Below are positions 39,910-48,211 of a DNA stretch of 64,000 nucleotides, piece by piece. The stretch lies in assembly GCF_012027305.1 (NCBI RefSeq), contig NZ_SNUF01000001.1:1116001-1180000 (forward strand), given 5' to 3'. Numbering within the stretch: the stretch's first letter is position 1; each line of letters starts with the position of its first letter. The notes beneath the pieces are model-generated. The model did no database searches and was not told the DNA's origin. It worked only from the letters and a program-made list of their open reading frames with translations. Origin of the DNA: Thermococcus sp. MAR1. GTDB lineage: Archaea; Methanobacteriota_B; Thermococci; Thermococcales; Thermococcaceae. Made by a program: the position numbers and the translations under genes.

Positions 39910-40576
39910 TTCACAACTTCCTTTATCTATCAAAGTTTCTAGTGAATTTTTATTATAATAAAAAGTTAATACAAAAATATTAAATATCCTATTAAAATCA
40001 CTAAGATAAAAAATTATAAAAATCCAATAGTAGATATAAATATAATGAATGTTAAATAAAAGTTTTAAAAACAAATTTATCATGGTAAAAAATCCCAAAA
40101 ATTTACGATAGTTATTCGGAAAGAGTAGCAAAGTGAACAGCTCTGATGTGACAAGTGCAGTGAACCAGTAAAAAAGAAAAAGAAGGGGGAGTCTATAATA
40201 ACCATAATGATGAGAAAGTTCCGCTGTAGCTAGTACGAACACCTGCGGGAGTGTTGTTTCTCGCCAGCTTCGAGCGTTATTGCTGTTATTGGACAAGCTT
40301 GGAGAGACGTCCGAGAGAGGCCAGCGTTCTCCACTAGACTCCCCCCAGACGTCCCTTGCTGCTACGTCATTACAACTGGATTTTCTATCGGCTGTCCATT
40401 CGTTTAAGGCAATTGCTCACTTCATCAGGGGATACACCGGTTTAAGACCTTCAACACCTGCAACGAATTACATAACGGATCTTTTGTTTGAGCGGGCACA
40501 GAAATGAGAGATTGGAGCAAACGCGGCGCTATATCTAAGCTCATACTCGCTTGATAATGTATCTTAATGTACGTCG

Positions 40577-40608
40577 GTTTTGGATATAATGTGCCTTATA
40601 TCCAAAAC
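40577..40608. repeat. Perfect 13-base inverted repeat with 6-base loop
   Basis: GTTTTGGATATAA - TGTGCC - TTATATCCAAAAC. Either a hairpin in RNA or a protein-binding site. No T run follows, so it is not an obvious terminator. Confidence 0.7.
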
Positions 40609-41236
40609 TAAGGTACAACAATGTTCATAGAAAGGGCAAAGGATGCGCACGTTTCGCCAGCTCCCAGCGCTTGAATTCTATCCCTCCCACATTCCTAAAT
40701 CTGCACTGACCAGCGGGTAAGGGTCTCCATCGTGGTAGGGATAACTAAAGACTTAAAACCATAAGGTTCCGCCGTTATTGGGCCCCTACTGTTTTATGAG
40801 GGGTCTCGACGAAACCGGGAGTCATGATGCCGGGACTTCGGCGCCACATGTATACCACCTTTAATTGTAATCCCGTTTTGTCCAATAAAAGCCCGATCTT
40901 AGAATAAACTTTTGGCACTCTGAGAAGCTCAGTTGATAATGCTCCCCTAGCGCCATCCCACCAGCATGAACACTCCTGCACATCCGTTCCCATTTATATT
41001 ATGACAAGTGGTCAAAAATCATTAAAATTTAATTTTTTAAATTGTAATTTTTAACTAATATTTAACAATAATAAAAAACAAACATTTAAAATATTAAAAA
41101 TAAACCTATAAAAACAAGAAATAATTATAATTAAGCTAATAAGTAAAAATTTAGTAAAAAATCTGAGAGTCATTTGATATCACCAGGCCCAGAATCCGAA
41201 AAAGAGCATTGTGGCGTTAAATCAAATAAAAAGGGA

Positions 41237-42592
41237 TTAAAGCCCTTCTTTTCGTTCTTTCTCCTCTATATGGGCAATTACGTCATCGACTATCCGCGGT
41301 GCCATGCCTATGTAGTTCTCCGGCTTCAGGCTCTCAAAGTCGTCCTCACTGAGGAACTTTCTGACCTCTTTATTCTCCTTCGCGATCTCCATGAGGTCCC
41401 TCTTCTCGTAGAACGCCTTCATCGCCAGTTGCCTGACGAGCTCGTGCGCCTCCTGTCTTCCCATCCCCTTCTCCGTCAGCTTCAGCATCAGCGGTTCTGC
41501 CATGATGAGGTTGTGAGTCATGTAGAGGTTCCTCTTAATGTTTTCCGGGAAGAACTCCAGGCCTGAGAGGACCTTCTTCATGCTCTTGAGCATCTCGTCA
41601 AGCAGGACAAAGCTCTCAGGGAGGATGACCCTTTCAACGGAGGAATTTGTGAGATCCCTCTCGTGCCATAGGGGGTTGTTGAGCAGTGCAGGAATGACGT
41701 TGGAGTAGAGAACCCTGGCGAGGCCGCTTACCTTCTCGCTCCGTATGGGGTTCCTCTTGTGGGGCATTGTTGAAGAGCCCACCTGCCTCTTCCCAAAGGG
41801 CTCGCTGATTTCAAGTATCTCTGTCCTCTGAAGGTTCCTTATCTCCAGGGCAATTTTGTCAAGAGTCGAGGCGATGAGCGCCAAAACCATCATGAGCTCC
41901 GCATAGACGTCGCGCTGGATTATCTGGTTGCTTACCCTGGCAGGTTTTAAGCCGAGGTCTTCCATGACGAGGCGCTGTATCTCAAGCCCCTTACTCCCAA
42001 AGCTCGCCATAGTGCCGACGGCGCCGCTCATCTGGCCAACTAAGACTCTTTCCTTCAGCTCCTCTATTCTGTCCAAGTGCCTCTGTATCTCATCCAGCCA
42101 TATCGCGAACTTCATGCCGTACGTAGTAGGAACAGCATGTTGCCCATGGGTTCTTCCTATGCAGACGGTGTACTTGTGCTCCCCGGCGAGGTTCTTGAGG
42201 ATTGAGCGGAGCTCTTTAAGATCCTTCTCGATTATCGCAATAGATTCCTTGATGAGAAGAGCGTTGGCGGTGTCTATTATGTCATTGGAGGTGGCGCCGA
42301 GGTGGACGTATTTGCCGTGCTCGCCGCAGACCTCGCTAAGGGCCTTGACGACGGCCATTATGTCGTGGTGTATCTCGGCCTCAATCTCCTTGACGCGCTC
42401 AAGCTTGACCCAATTTGTGTTCGCCCTCTCGCTTATGACCCGGGCACTTTCTTCGGGGATGTTGCCCACCTTCGCATGGGCCCTCGCCAAAGCGGCCTCA
42501 ACGTCGAGAAGTTTTTGGAGTTTATTCTCCTCATCCCAGATGCGTCTCATTTCCTCGCTCCCGTAGCGGTAGTCAATCGGATGAACGGCCAT
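41237..42592 (-). CDS. purB: Adenylosuccinate lyase
   Basis: 451 residues from ATG 42592, 3 bases after GGTGAT; a 52-codon upstream extension crosses the promoter region. The fumarase/aspartase superfamily signature GSSTMPHKRNP is intact, as are TSNDIIDTA and GRTHGQHAVPTT. It splits SAICAR and adenylosuccinate, releasing fumarate, in purine synthesis. purA is encoded 25 kb away. Confidence 0.95.
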   Translation of the reverse strand: MAVHPIDYRYGSEEMRRIWDEENKLQKLLDVEAALARAHAKVGNIPEESARVISERANTNWVKLERVKEIEAEIHHDIMAVVKALSEVCGEHGKYVHLGATSNDIIDTANALLIKESIAIIEKDLKELRSILKNLAGEHKYTVCIGRTHGQHAVPTTYGMKFAIWLDEIQRHLDRIEELKERVLVGQMSGAVGTMASFGSKGLEIQRLVMEDLGLKPARVSNQIIQRDVYAELMMVLALIASTLDKIALEIRNLQRTEILEISEPFGKRQVGSSTMPHKRNPIRSEKVSGLARVLYSNVIPALLNNPLWHERDLTNSSVERVILPESFVLLDEMLKSMKKVLSGLEFFPENIKRNLYMTHNLIMAEPLMLKLTEKGMGRQEAHELVRQLAMKAFYEKRDLMEIAKENKEVRKFLSEDDFESLKPENYIGMAPRIVDDVIAHIEEKERKEGL

Positions 42593-42784
42593 ATTATCAC
42601 CAGATCTATGGCAATTTTTAGGCCTTAAAACCTTTCGCTTAACATGAATTTGCAGGAGTGTGGATGAACATTCGATTAATCCATTAAAGCCACAGGATTG
42701 TCCAATAAAGCTGGGAAAATACCGAAAAGTATTTAACCGAAACACCACGATAGGCTAACGACAAAATTTCCGGAGGTGCCAGAA

Positions 42785-43060
42785 ATGGCTGAGGAGCACG
42801 TCGTCTACATCGGAAAGAAGCCGGTTATGAACTACGTCCTCGCCGTGATAACCCAGTTCAACGAGGGCGCTAAGGAGGTCAGCGTCAAGGCTCGCGGTAG
42901 GGCCATCAGCAGGGCCGTTGACGTCGCTGAGATCGTCAGGAACAGGTTCCTCCCAGAAGTCAGGGTCAAGGAGATCAAGATCGGCACCGAGGAGCTCCCG
43001 ACTGCCGATGGCAGGACCGCAAACACCTCGACCATCGAGATCATCCTTGAGAAGCCGTGA
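42785..43060 (+). CDS. albA: Alba DNA/RNA-binding chromatin protein
   Basis: 91 residues from ATG 42785, with GGAGGTG upstream. [19 protein letters not shown] holds the Alba lysine pair that contacts nucleic acid; [21 protein letters not shown] and the beta hairpin are conserved. It forms dimers that coat DNA and RNA. Strong promoter with TATA-like GTATTTAACC near 42728-42737. Confidence 0.95.
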
Positions 43061-43171
43061 ATTTAAGCTTCCTTTCCTTTTACTCTCACGTCTTTCTGTT
43101 GACTTCAAGCGAGCTTGAAGCTGTGAAAAGCTTTAATACGTCCGTGCCCTATTCTCCCCAGGTGGCGCCGC

Positions 43172-43828
43172 TTGGACTATGAGACAATAGACATCCACGA
43201 TGAGAAGGCAAAGGAGCTTGCTCAGATTCTGATGAACGAAAAAGCGATAGCCATCCTTCATCTCGTGGAAGATCGGGCGCTCTCGATAAGTGAGATATCG
43301 CGCGAACTTGACCTTCCAATTTCCACCGTCTCGTATCACATAGACAAGATGCTTAAGGTTGGACTCATCGAGGTGGCCGGGAAAAAGTACGGGAAGAGAC
43401 TCCAAGAGGTTAAGCTCTACCGAGCCTCCAATAGACCCATTCTCCTCGTCCCAAGGAAGAGCGTAGCCAAGGTTAAGAAGAAGGCCGTTCTTGGCTTTGA
43501 GAGGCTTCATGTCATCAGCCTCGGCATAGCCGGGTTGATATCCGCGGGTGTGTACGCAGTATCGCGCAACCTACTGACTCCGATGAACGGTTCAGGATCG
43601 AAGATTGCCTACGAAGCCAATAACCTCACCATTATGTCAACGCCAGAAAAGGCTCTGGTACCCATGGCAACTAACACCAGTACCGGGGCGGTGCTTCAGA
43701 CAACAACATCCATAACCCCAGTTTCTCCTCATGCCCCTGGAAGTTCGAGCCTTCCAGTAATTCTTGCCGTTGCGGCGTTCATCTTAACGTTTCTCCTTGC
43801 CTCACACTTCCTGAGGCGCCGTCTTTGA
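43172..43828 (+). CDS. Membrane-anchored ArsR-type winged-helix protein
   Basis: 218 residues from TTG 43172 (AGGTGGCGC upstream; TATA-like GCTTTAATAC near 43128). The first 80 residues are a winged helix (LSISEISRELDLPISTVSYHIDKMLKVGLIEV). A basic linker precedes membrane helix 1 (about 113-131), a Thr/Ser/Pro-rich external loop of about 60 residues, and helix 2 at the C-terminus (about 192-213). DNA would thus be bound at the membrane, with an outside loop as possible sensor. Target unknown. Confidence 0.82.
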   Translation: MDYETIDIHDEKAKELAQILMNEKAIAILHLVEDRALSISEISRELDLPISTVSYHIDKMLKVGLIEVAGKKYGKRLQEVKLYRASNRPILLVPRKSVAKVKKKAVLGFERLHVISLGIAGLISAGVYAVSRNLLTPMNGSGSKIAYEANNLTIMSTPEKALVPMATNTSTGAVLQTTTSITPVSPHAPGSSSLPVILAVAAFILTFLLASHFLRRRL

Positions 43829-43877
43829 AGAAAGCTTTTTAAGTTTCTCTCCTAACCCCCGTTGGCGAGGTGATAAA

Positions 43878-44411
43878 ATGGCACCTAGGATAGCCGTGGG
43901 ACAAGTGGTTAAGAGGAAGGCAGTCATCGTCAAGCCGGACGACACCGTCCACAGAGTCGCCAGAATCCTCTCAAAGAACAAGGTAGGGAGTGCCGTTGTG
44001 GTTAAGGGCGACGAGATCGTTGGAATAATAACCGACCGCGACATACTCGACAAGGTCGTCGCAAAGGGACGCGATCCGAAGACCGTCAAGGTCGAGGAGG
44101 TCATGACCAAGAAGCCAATAACAATCGAGGACGACTACGAGGTTCAGGACGCGATTGACAAGATGATGGACAAGGGCATCAGGAGGCTTCTCGTTACTAG
44201 ACTGGGAAGGCCGATAGGCTTCGTCACCGCGGCAGACCTTCTAGCTGCGCTCAACACTTACTCCAGCGGAGCCGAGGAGGAGACCAGCGAGGAGACCGAG
44301 GTCTACGGCATCTGCGAGCTCTGCGGCCAATATGGCCCGCTCTACAAGGTCTACATCGAGGGCGGCGAGAAGTGGATATGCGAGAGCTGCAAGGACAGCC
44401 TCAATCTCTGA
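43878..44411 (+). CDS. CBS-pair protein with C-terminal zinc ribbon
   Basis: 177 residues; GAGGTGATAAA precedes the ATG. Two CBS motifs (about 8-65 and 75-130; VGIITDRDIL and IGFVTAADLL) bind adenosyl ligands. An acidic linker leads to a CxxC...CxxC zinc ribbon (CELCGQYG... CESCKD). It probably senses AMP/ATP or S-adenosylmethionine and passes the signal through the ribbon. The partner is unknown. Overlaps the convergent NTPase by 11 bases. Confidence 0.87.
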   Translation: MAPRIAVGQVVKRKAVIVKPDDTVHRVARILSKNKVGSAVVVKGDEIVGIITDRDILDKVVAKGRDPKTVKVEEVMTKKPITIEDDYEVQDAIDKMMDKGIRRLLVTRLGRPIGFVTAADLLAALNTYSSGAEEETSEETEVYGICELCGQYGPLYKVYIEGGEKWICESCKDSLNL

Positions 44412-44943
44412 CTCCCTTCAGTTCTTTCATAACTTCGTCCATTACCTCAGCGAAGACTCTGTTTCTGTTCTCGACGCTCAGCGTGTAGAGCTTTCCAAGG
44501 GGGCGGAACTTGTCGGCCATCTTCCTGTGGACAACTGCCAGAAGGGGCTTTTCTGACTTCAGAACTTCCCCCACAACGCGGATGAACTCGTCGCTCTTGT
44601 ACTCCATCGGGCCGATTTCGTCTATGACAATCAGGTCAGCCTCAACAAGGGCGCGTTTTATCGCCGAAACACCGACGCGGTTTATCTCATCGACGTGAAC
44701 GACGTACTTCCCGAATGGGACTCCTGGGAGGTGCGAGGTTCCCCTAACGCTGGCCAGGGTTCCCTCCTCTCCGGTGTCGAGGGCAGTGATCTTAAATCCC
44801 ACGCGCCTTCCTCCCCTCCGCACTTCTCTCGTGATCATCCCGCCGACGAGATAGCCCCAGCGATCGACTTCTTTAGCAACCCGCTCCACGAGCGTTGTCT
44901 TCCCGACTCCCGCCGGACCGGTCACGAATATCCTCAGCGTCAT
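44401..44943 (-). CDS. Nucleoside-triphosphatase, THEP1 family
   Basis: 180 residues from ATG 44943 after GGTGGTTGAA; a long upstream extension is antisense to mtnA and rejected. Walker A FVTGPAGVGKTTL, GGMITREVRRGGRRVGF and Walker B LIVIDEIGPME identify the family. Its Aquifex founder hydrolyses all NTPs slowly; the cellular role is unclear, with RNA or house-cleaning roles proposed. Confidence 0.9.
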   Translation of the reverse strand: MTLRIFVTGPAGVGKTTLVERVAKEVDRWGYLVGGMITREVRRGGRRVGFKITALDTGEEGTLASVRGTSHLPGVPFGKYVVHVDEINRVGVSAIKRALVEADLIVIDEIGPMEYKSDEFIRVVGEVLKSEKPLLAVVHRKMADKFRPLGKLYTLSVENRNRVFAEVMDEVMKELKGVRD

Positions 44944-44998
44944 TTCAACCACCGAAGGAGATTTAAGTTCCTCCCTTAAACCCTTTGGGGTGATGACT

Positions 44999-46072
44999 GT
45001 GGAGATAAGGTATAGACCTGAGGGACTCACGAGGCTTCCGAGGAGCGTGAGGTATGAGAAGGGAAAGGTTATCATGATCGACCAGACCCTTTTGCCGGGA
45101 GAGTTCAAGACGATAGAGCTGGCGACCGTTGACCAAGTCGCGGAAGCGATAGTCACGATGAAGGTCCGCGGTGCCCCGGCGATAGGGGCTTCCGCCGCCT
45201 TTGGTTTAGCTCTCTACGCGGACACGACGAAGGCCAAAACCAAGGACGAGTTCATGGACGGATTTTACTCGGCCTACGACAGGCTCAAGAACACGAGGCC
45301 GACGGCTGTAAACCTCTTCTGGGCCCTCAACAGGATAAAGAAGCTCGTGGAGGAAAACCTTGAGAGCCCGCTCGACGAGATTAAGAGGCTCATCGTCACG
45401 GAGGCGCAGAAGATAGCGGACGAAGACGTTGAGGCCAACCTCAGAATGGGGCACTACGGAGCCGAAGCCCTGCCTGAGGGGAACGTTCTCACCCACTGCA
45501 ACGCGGGAAGCTTGGCAACCGTCCAGCTCGGAACCGTTGGAGCTGTCCTCAGGGTCATGCACAGGGACGGAAACCTGAAGCTCCTCTGGGTGGACGAGAC
45601 GAGGCCCGTCCTCCAGGGCGCGAGGCTTTCCGCGTGGGAGTACCACTACGACGGCATTCCGCTAAAGCTGATAACCGACAACATGGCCGGCTTTGTGATG
45701 CAGCAGGGGAAGGTTGACGCGATAATAGTTGGCGCTGACAGGATAGTGGCCAACGGGGACTTCGCCAACAAGATTGGCACCTACACTTTGGCAGTTTTGG
45801 CGAAGGAGCACGGGATACCGTTCTTCACGGTCGCGCCGCTGTCAACGATTGACATGAGCCTCAAGAGCGGAAAGGAGATACCCATAGAGGAGAGAAAGCC
45901 CGAGGAAGTCCTCACCTGCGGTGGCTGTAAGATTGCCCCCGATGTGGACGTCTACAACCCGGCCTTCGACGTCACGCCCCACAAGTATCTCACCGGAATA
46001 ATCACGGATCAGGGCGTCGTTTATCCACCATTCGAGAGGAATTTGAAGAGGCTGTTCAAGGAAGAACCGTGA
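44999..46072 (+). CDS. mtnA: Methylthioribose-1-phosphate isomerase (eIF2B-like fold)
   Basis: 357 residues from GTG 44999, 5 bases after GGGGTGAT (ATG 44993 possible). RGAPAIGASAAFGLAL, the catalytic cysteine in THCNAGSLAT (about 166) and aspartate in GADRIVANGD (about 247) are intact. It isomerises 5-methylthioribose 1-phosphate to the ribulose form. The related Thermococcal ribose-1,5-bisphosphate isomerase lacks this close match to MtnA. Overlaps a convergent PIN gene by 17 bases. Confidence 0.9.
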   Translation: MEIRYRPEGLTRLPRSVRYEKGKVIMIDQTLLPGEFKTIELATVDQVAEAIVTMKVRGAPAIGASAAFGLALYADTTKAKTKDEFMDGFYSAYDRLKNTRPTAVNLFWALNRIKKLVEENLESPLDEIKRLIVTEAQKIADEDVEANLRMGHYGAEALPEGNVLTHCNAGSLATVQLGTVGAVLRVMHRDGNLKLLWVDETRPVLQGARLSAWEYHYDGIPLKLITDNMAGFVMQQGKVDAIIVGADRIVANGDFANKIGTYTLAVLAKEHGIPFFTVAPLSTIDMSLKSGKEIPIEERKPEEVLTCGGCKIAPDVDVYNPAFDVTPHKYLTGIITDQGVVYPPFERNLKRLFKEEP

Positions 46073-46472
46073 AACCTTCCTTTTCCGCGGCGGTTTTCAA
46101 TTTTTCATCGAATGTAACGAAAACCGAGGCCTCATCTTTAATCCTTAGAGCAGATGCAAGTTGCAGGGAATCCAGGGTTTTAAGTCCATGTTTAAGAACA
46201 AGGGAGGTCGCAAGGCTTATGGTCTCGCTTGAGATTGTAACGACCACATAGTTTTCAAGATCAGAATAAAACCTTTCAAGAACCCAATCAAGCTTGCGTT
46301 TTGTGAGTTCCCCACTAAGAAATCGCCTGTTTAGTGCCGACGTCATCTCAAGTATGGCCAGCTCAGAAATAGCCACGACATAAGTTTCCATGAGCTCGTT
46401 AACGATAGAACTTCCGCGTTCGATATGGTAACGTTTCACAAGCGCGCTGGTATCAAAAAACGCTACCTCCAC
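46056..46472 (-). CDS. PIN-domain ribonuclease toxin (VapC type)
   Basis: 138 residues from GTG 46472. PIN acids: D in FFDTSALVKRY, E in ELAILEMTSAL, D in LKTLDSLQLA and D in VTFDEKL. It overlaps the preceding small antitoxin-like gene by 10 bases, the usual toxin-antitoxin layout. Target RNA unknown. Confidence 0.85.
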   Translation of the reverse strand: MEVAFFDTSALVKRYHIERGSSIVNELMETYVVAISELAILEMTSALNRRFLSGELTKRKLDWVLERFYSDLENYVVVTISSETISLATSLVLKHGLKTLDSLQLASALRIKDEASVFVTFDEKLKTAAEKEGFTVLP

Positions 46473-46627
46473 TCCTCATCCCTCTCTCTGAGAATCTCAC
46501 CGCTAAGTTCGCCCTTGACGGATTTCAAAATCTCCCTAACTTCATCGATTGAAGGAGCTTTTTTCAAGAACCTTTTCAGGTGGGGGTAGGTTATCATGAG
46601 CTGAACGCGCCTCGCTGAGAGGGGCAT
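46463..46627 (-). CDS. Small antitoxin partner of the PIN toxin
   Basis: 54 residues from ATG 46627 with GGTGATGCC upstream. Sequence runs MPLSARRVQLMITYPHLK... with an amphipathic middle helix (SIDEVREILKSVKGEL) and a charged end (RERDEEWR). No DNA-binding motif is recognised, but size, order and overlap with the PIN gene mark it as the antitoxin. It is short enough to be missed by common length cut-offs. Confidence 0.7.
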   Translation of the reverse strand: MPLSARRVQLMITYPHLKRFLKKAPSIDEVREILKSVKGELSGEILRERDEEWR

Positions 46628-46652
46628 GGCATCACCGATTAAAGTTTAGCCA

Positions 46653-46940
46653 TCAACCAATAAAATGTTTTCCCCAGAGCATCCCTCTAAGCTGTTCCAA
46701 GGGAGACCTCTTTTCCTCAACGACCTCCTCAACAAAAACGCCCTTTATCTCCCCGATTTCTTCCTCTATGGCCGGCAGGAGGAGGCCGAGAAGCTCAAGG
46801 GGTTCCAGACAGGAGCAGCCCGTAGAGTATTCAAAGGGCTTGCCTAAGAGTTCGACCCTAAGGGAGATGCCATCTCCGGTCTTTAGAATCTCAAAGGGCG
46901 CGGTAACCTTCTCGCCGATAATCTTGCCCCTCACAAGCAT
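46653..46940 (-). CDS. Small protein of unknown function
   Basis: 95 residues, mixed alpha/beta with a CSC pair (STGCSCLEP) and a hydrophobic helix (LELLGLLLPAIEEEI). TATA-like TTTAATTTTT near 46965-46973 (minus) fits a nearly leaderless start at 46940. No family recognised. Confidence 0.6.
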   Translation of the reverse strand: MLVRGKIIGEKVTAPFEILKTGDGISLRVELLGKPFEYSTGCSCLEPLELLGLLLPAIEEEIGEIKGVFVEEVVEEKRSPLEQLRGMLWGKHFIG

Positions 46941-47056
46941 CGAATATAAGCTAAAACGGCAAAAATTAAAGAATTTCCTTACCGAAAGGTTTCAAACCTC
47001 AGGTTTTCTCCGAGAACGTTAAAAGCCTCCGCGCACAATCTTCACCGGTGATGCCA

Positions 47057-48193
47057 ATGTTCTGGCTGAAAACGAGACTCATCGAGGGTGAGGGCTCCCT
47101 TGAAACGCTGAAGATGGAAGCAAGGGGGCACGAGCGCGTTCTTATCCTAGCTTCCCGTTCGATGAAGAGGCACGGCTTCCTGAGCGAGGCCGAGGACTAC
47201 GTGAAAGAGTCCGGAGCGGAGGTCTTCTCGATAGCCGGCCTTCCGGCGGAGCCAAGCGTCGAGGTCATAGAGGAGTTTCTGCCGAAGGTGAGGGAGTTCG
47301 GACCAGACCTTCTGGTTGCCCTCGGTGGAGGAAGCGTCATCGACACGACGAAAGCCCTTAAGGTCTTCTACGATGCCCCCGAGCTGAACTTCGAGGAGAT
47401 AGCCTTCATAGACAGGTTTTCGAAGCCGAAGCCGGTCCCCAGGCTGAGGACTAGGCTGATAGCGATACCCTCAACGAGCGGAGCCGGAAGCGAGGTTTCC
47501 GGGGCGAGTGTGCTGAAAAAAGGCGGCGTCAAATACAACATAGTCACCCCCGAGATAGCACCCGACGTTGCCATACTCGATCCCCGCCTGCCAAGAACGA
47601 TGCCCCCTGAAATCGCGAGGAATTCCGGCCTTGACGTCCTCGTCCACGGGATAGAGGCCTACACGACGAAAGTTGCCAACCCCTTCAGCGACGCCATGGC
47701 GATCAAGGCGATAAAGACCGTCTATCGGTGGCTTCCTCTCTCGGTCAAAGGCGACGAGGAGGCAAGGGCAAGAGTTCACTACGCGGCAACTATGGCAGGC
47801 ATTGCTTTCCTCAACGCGCGCCTTGGCCTATGCCACGCGATGAGCCACAAGGCAGCGTGGATTGGCCCTCATGGACTCCTCAACGCGATATTCCTTCCCT
47901 ACGTGATGGAGTTCAACGCAGAGATAAGCGACTACGCGAGGAAACGCTACGCGGAGATAGCGAGGGAGCTTGGCTTCCAGAATGCCAAAGACCTCATTGA
48001 AGTGGTTAAAGAACTCAACGAGATGCTCGGCGTTCCAAAGCTGGGCGAGCTGGTTGATGAGGAGACCTTCGCCGAGAGGGTCGAGGAGATGGCAGAAAAA
48101 GCCTACCGCGACGGGCTTATAGCTTTCAACCCTGTTGAGCCGAAGCCGGAAGAGATAAGGGAGCTGTACCTTAGGGCATACCGGGGAGAATAA
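47057..48193 (+). CDS. Iron-containing alcohol dehydrogenase
   Basis: 378 residues from ATG 47057 after GGTGATG (ATG 47051 possible). Dinucleotide-binding LLVALGGGSVIDTTKA; iron ligands D and H in GLDVLVHGIEAY, H in GLCHAMSHK and H in GPHGLLNAIFL. The family reduces aldehydes or oxidises alcohols with NAD(P); in Thermococcus it can dispose of excess reductant. Substrate not determined. Confidence 0.9.
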   Translation: MFWLKTRLIEGEGSLETLKMEARGHERVLILASRSMKRHGFLSEAEDYVKESGAEVFSIAGLPAEPSVEVIEEFLPKVREFGPDLLVALGGGSVIDTTKALKVFYDAPELNFEEIAFIDRFSKPKPVPRLRTRLIAIPSTSGAGSEVSGASVLKKGGVKYNIVTPEIAPDVAILDPRLPRTMPPEIARNSGLDVLVHGIEAYTTKVANPFSDAMAIKAIKTVYRWLPLSVKGDEEARARVHYAATMAGIAFLNARLGLCHAMSHKAAWIGPHGLLNAIFLPYVMEFNAEISDYARKRYAEIARELGFQNAKDLIEVVKELNEMLGVPKLGELVDEETFAERVEEMAEKAYRDGLIAFNPVEPKPEEIRELYLRAYRGE

Positions 48194-48211
48194 AAGGGAC
48201 AAAAAAAGAAA

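Larger units (their letters stand above)
39821..41236. other. Gene-poor island with very A/T-rich flanks
   Basis: No convincing gene. 39915-40130 and 40985-41165 are strongly A/T-rich, while the core (about 40130-40985) has composition nearer the genome. A DtxR-like palindrome and TATA box sit at the left edge, and a perfect 13-base inverted repeat lies at 40577-40608. Two frames (minus 39901-40296, Phe/Ile/Tyr-rich; plus 40214-40507) look unlike conserved protein. It may hold a long RNA, a decayed element or foreign DNA. Confidence 0.5.

Noticed and set aside
39901-40296. 131-codon minus frame in the A/T-rich arm, Phe/Ile/Tyr-rich
   Set aside because: Its hydrophobic look follows from A/T-rich codons; no ribosome site, and the iron box overlaps its end. 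Not convincing as a membrane protein.
40214-40507. Plus frame in the island core ending FIRGYTGLRPSTPATNYI...
   Set aside because: The last 45 residues look somewhat protein-like, but there is no ribosome site or recognised family; kept only as part of the island.
39821-41236. Island as a replication origin
   Set aside because: No orc1/cdc6 gene nearby and no repeated origin-recognition boxes seen; A/T richness alone is not enough.
41928-42566. 212-codon plus-strand frame
   Set aside because: Antisense to purB; Ser/Leu-rich shadow composition.
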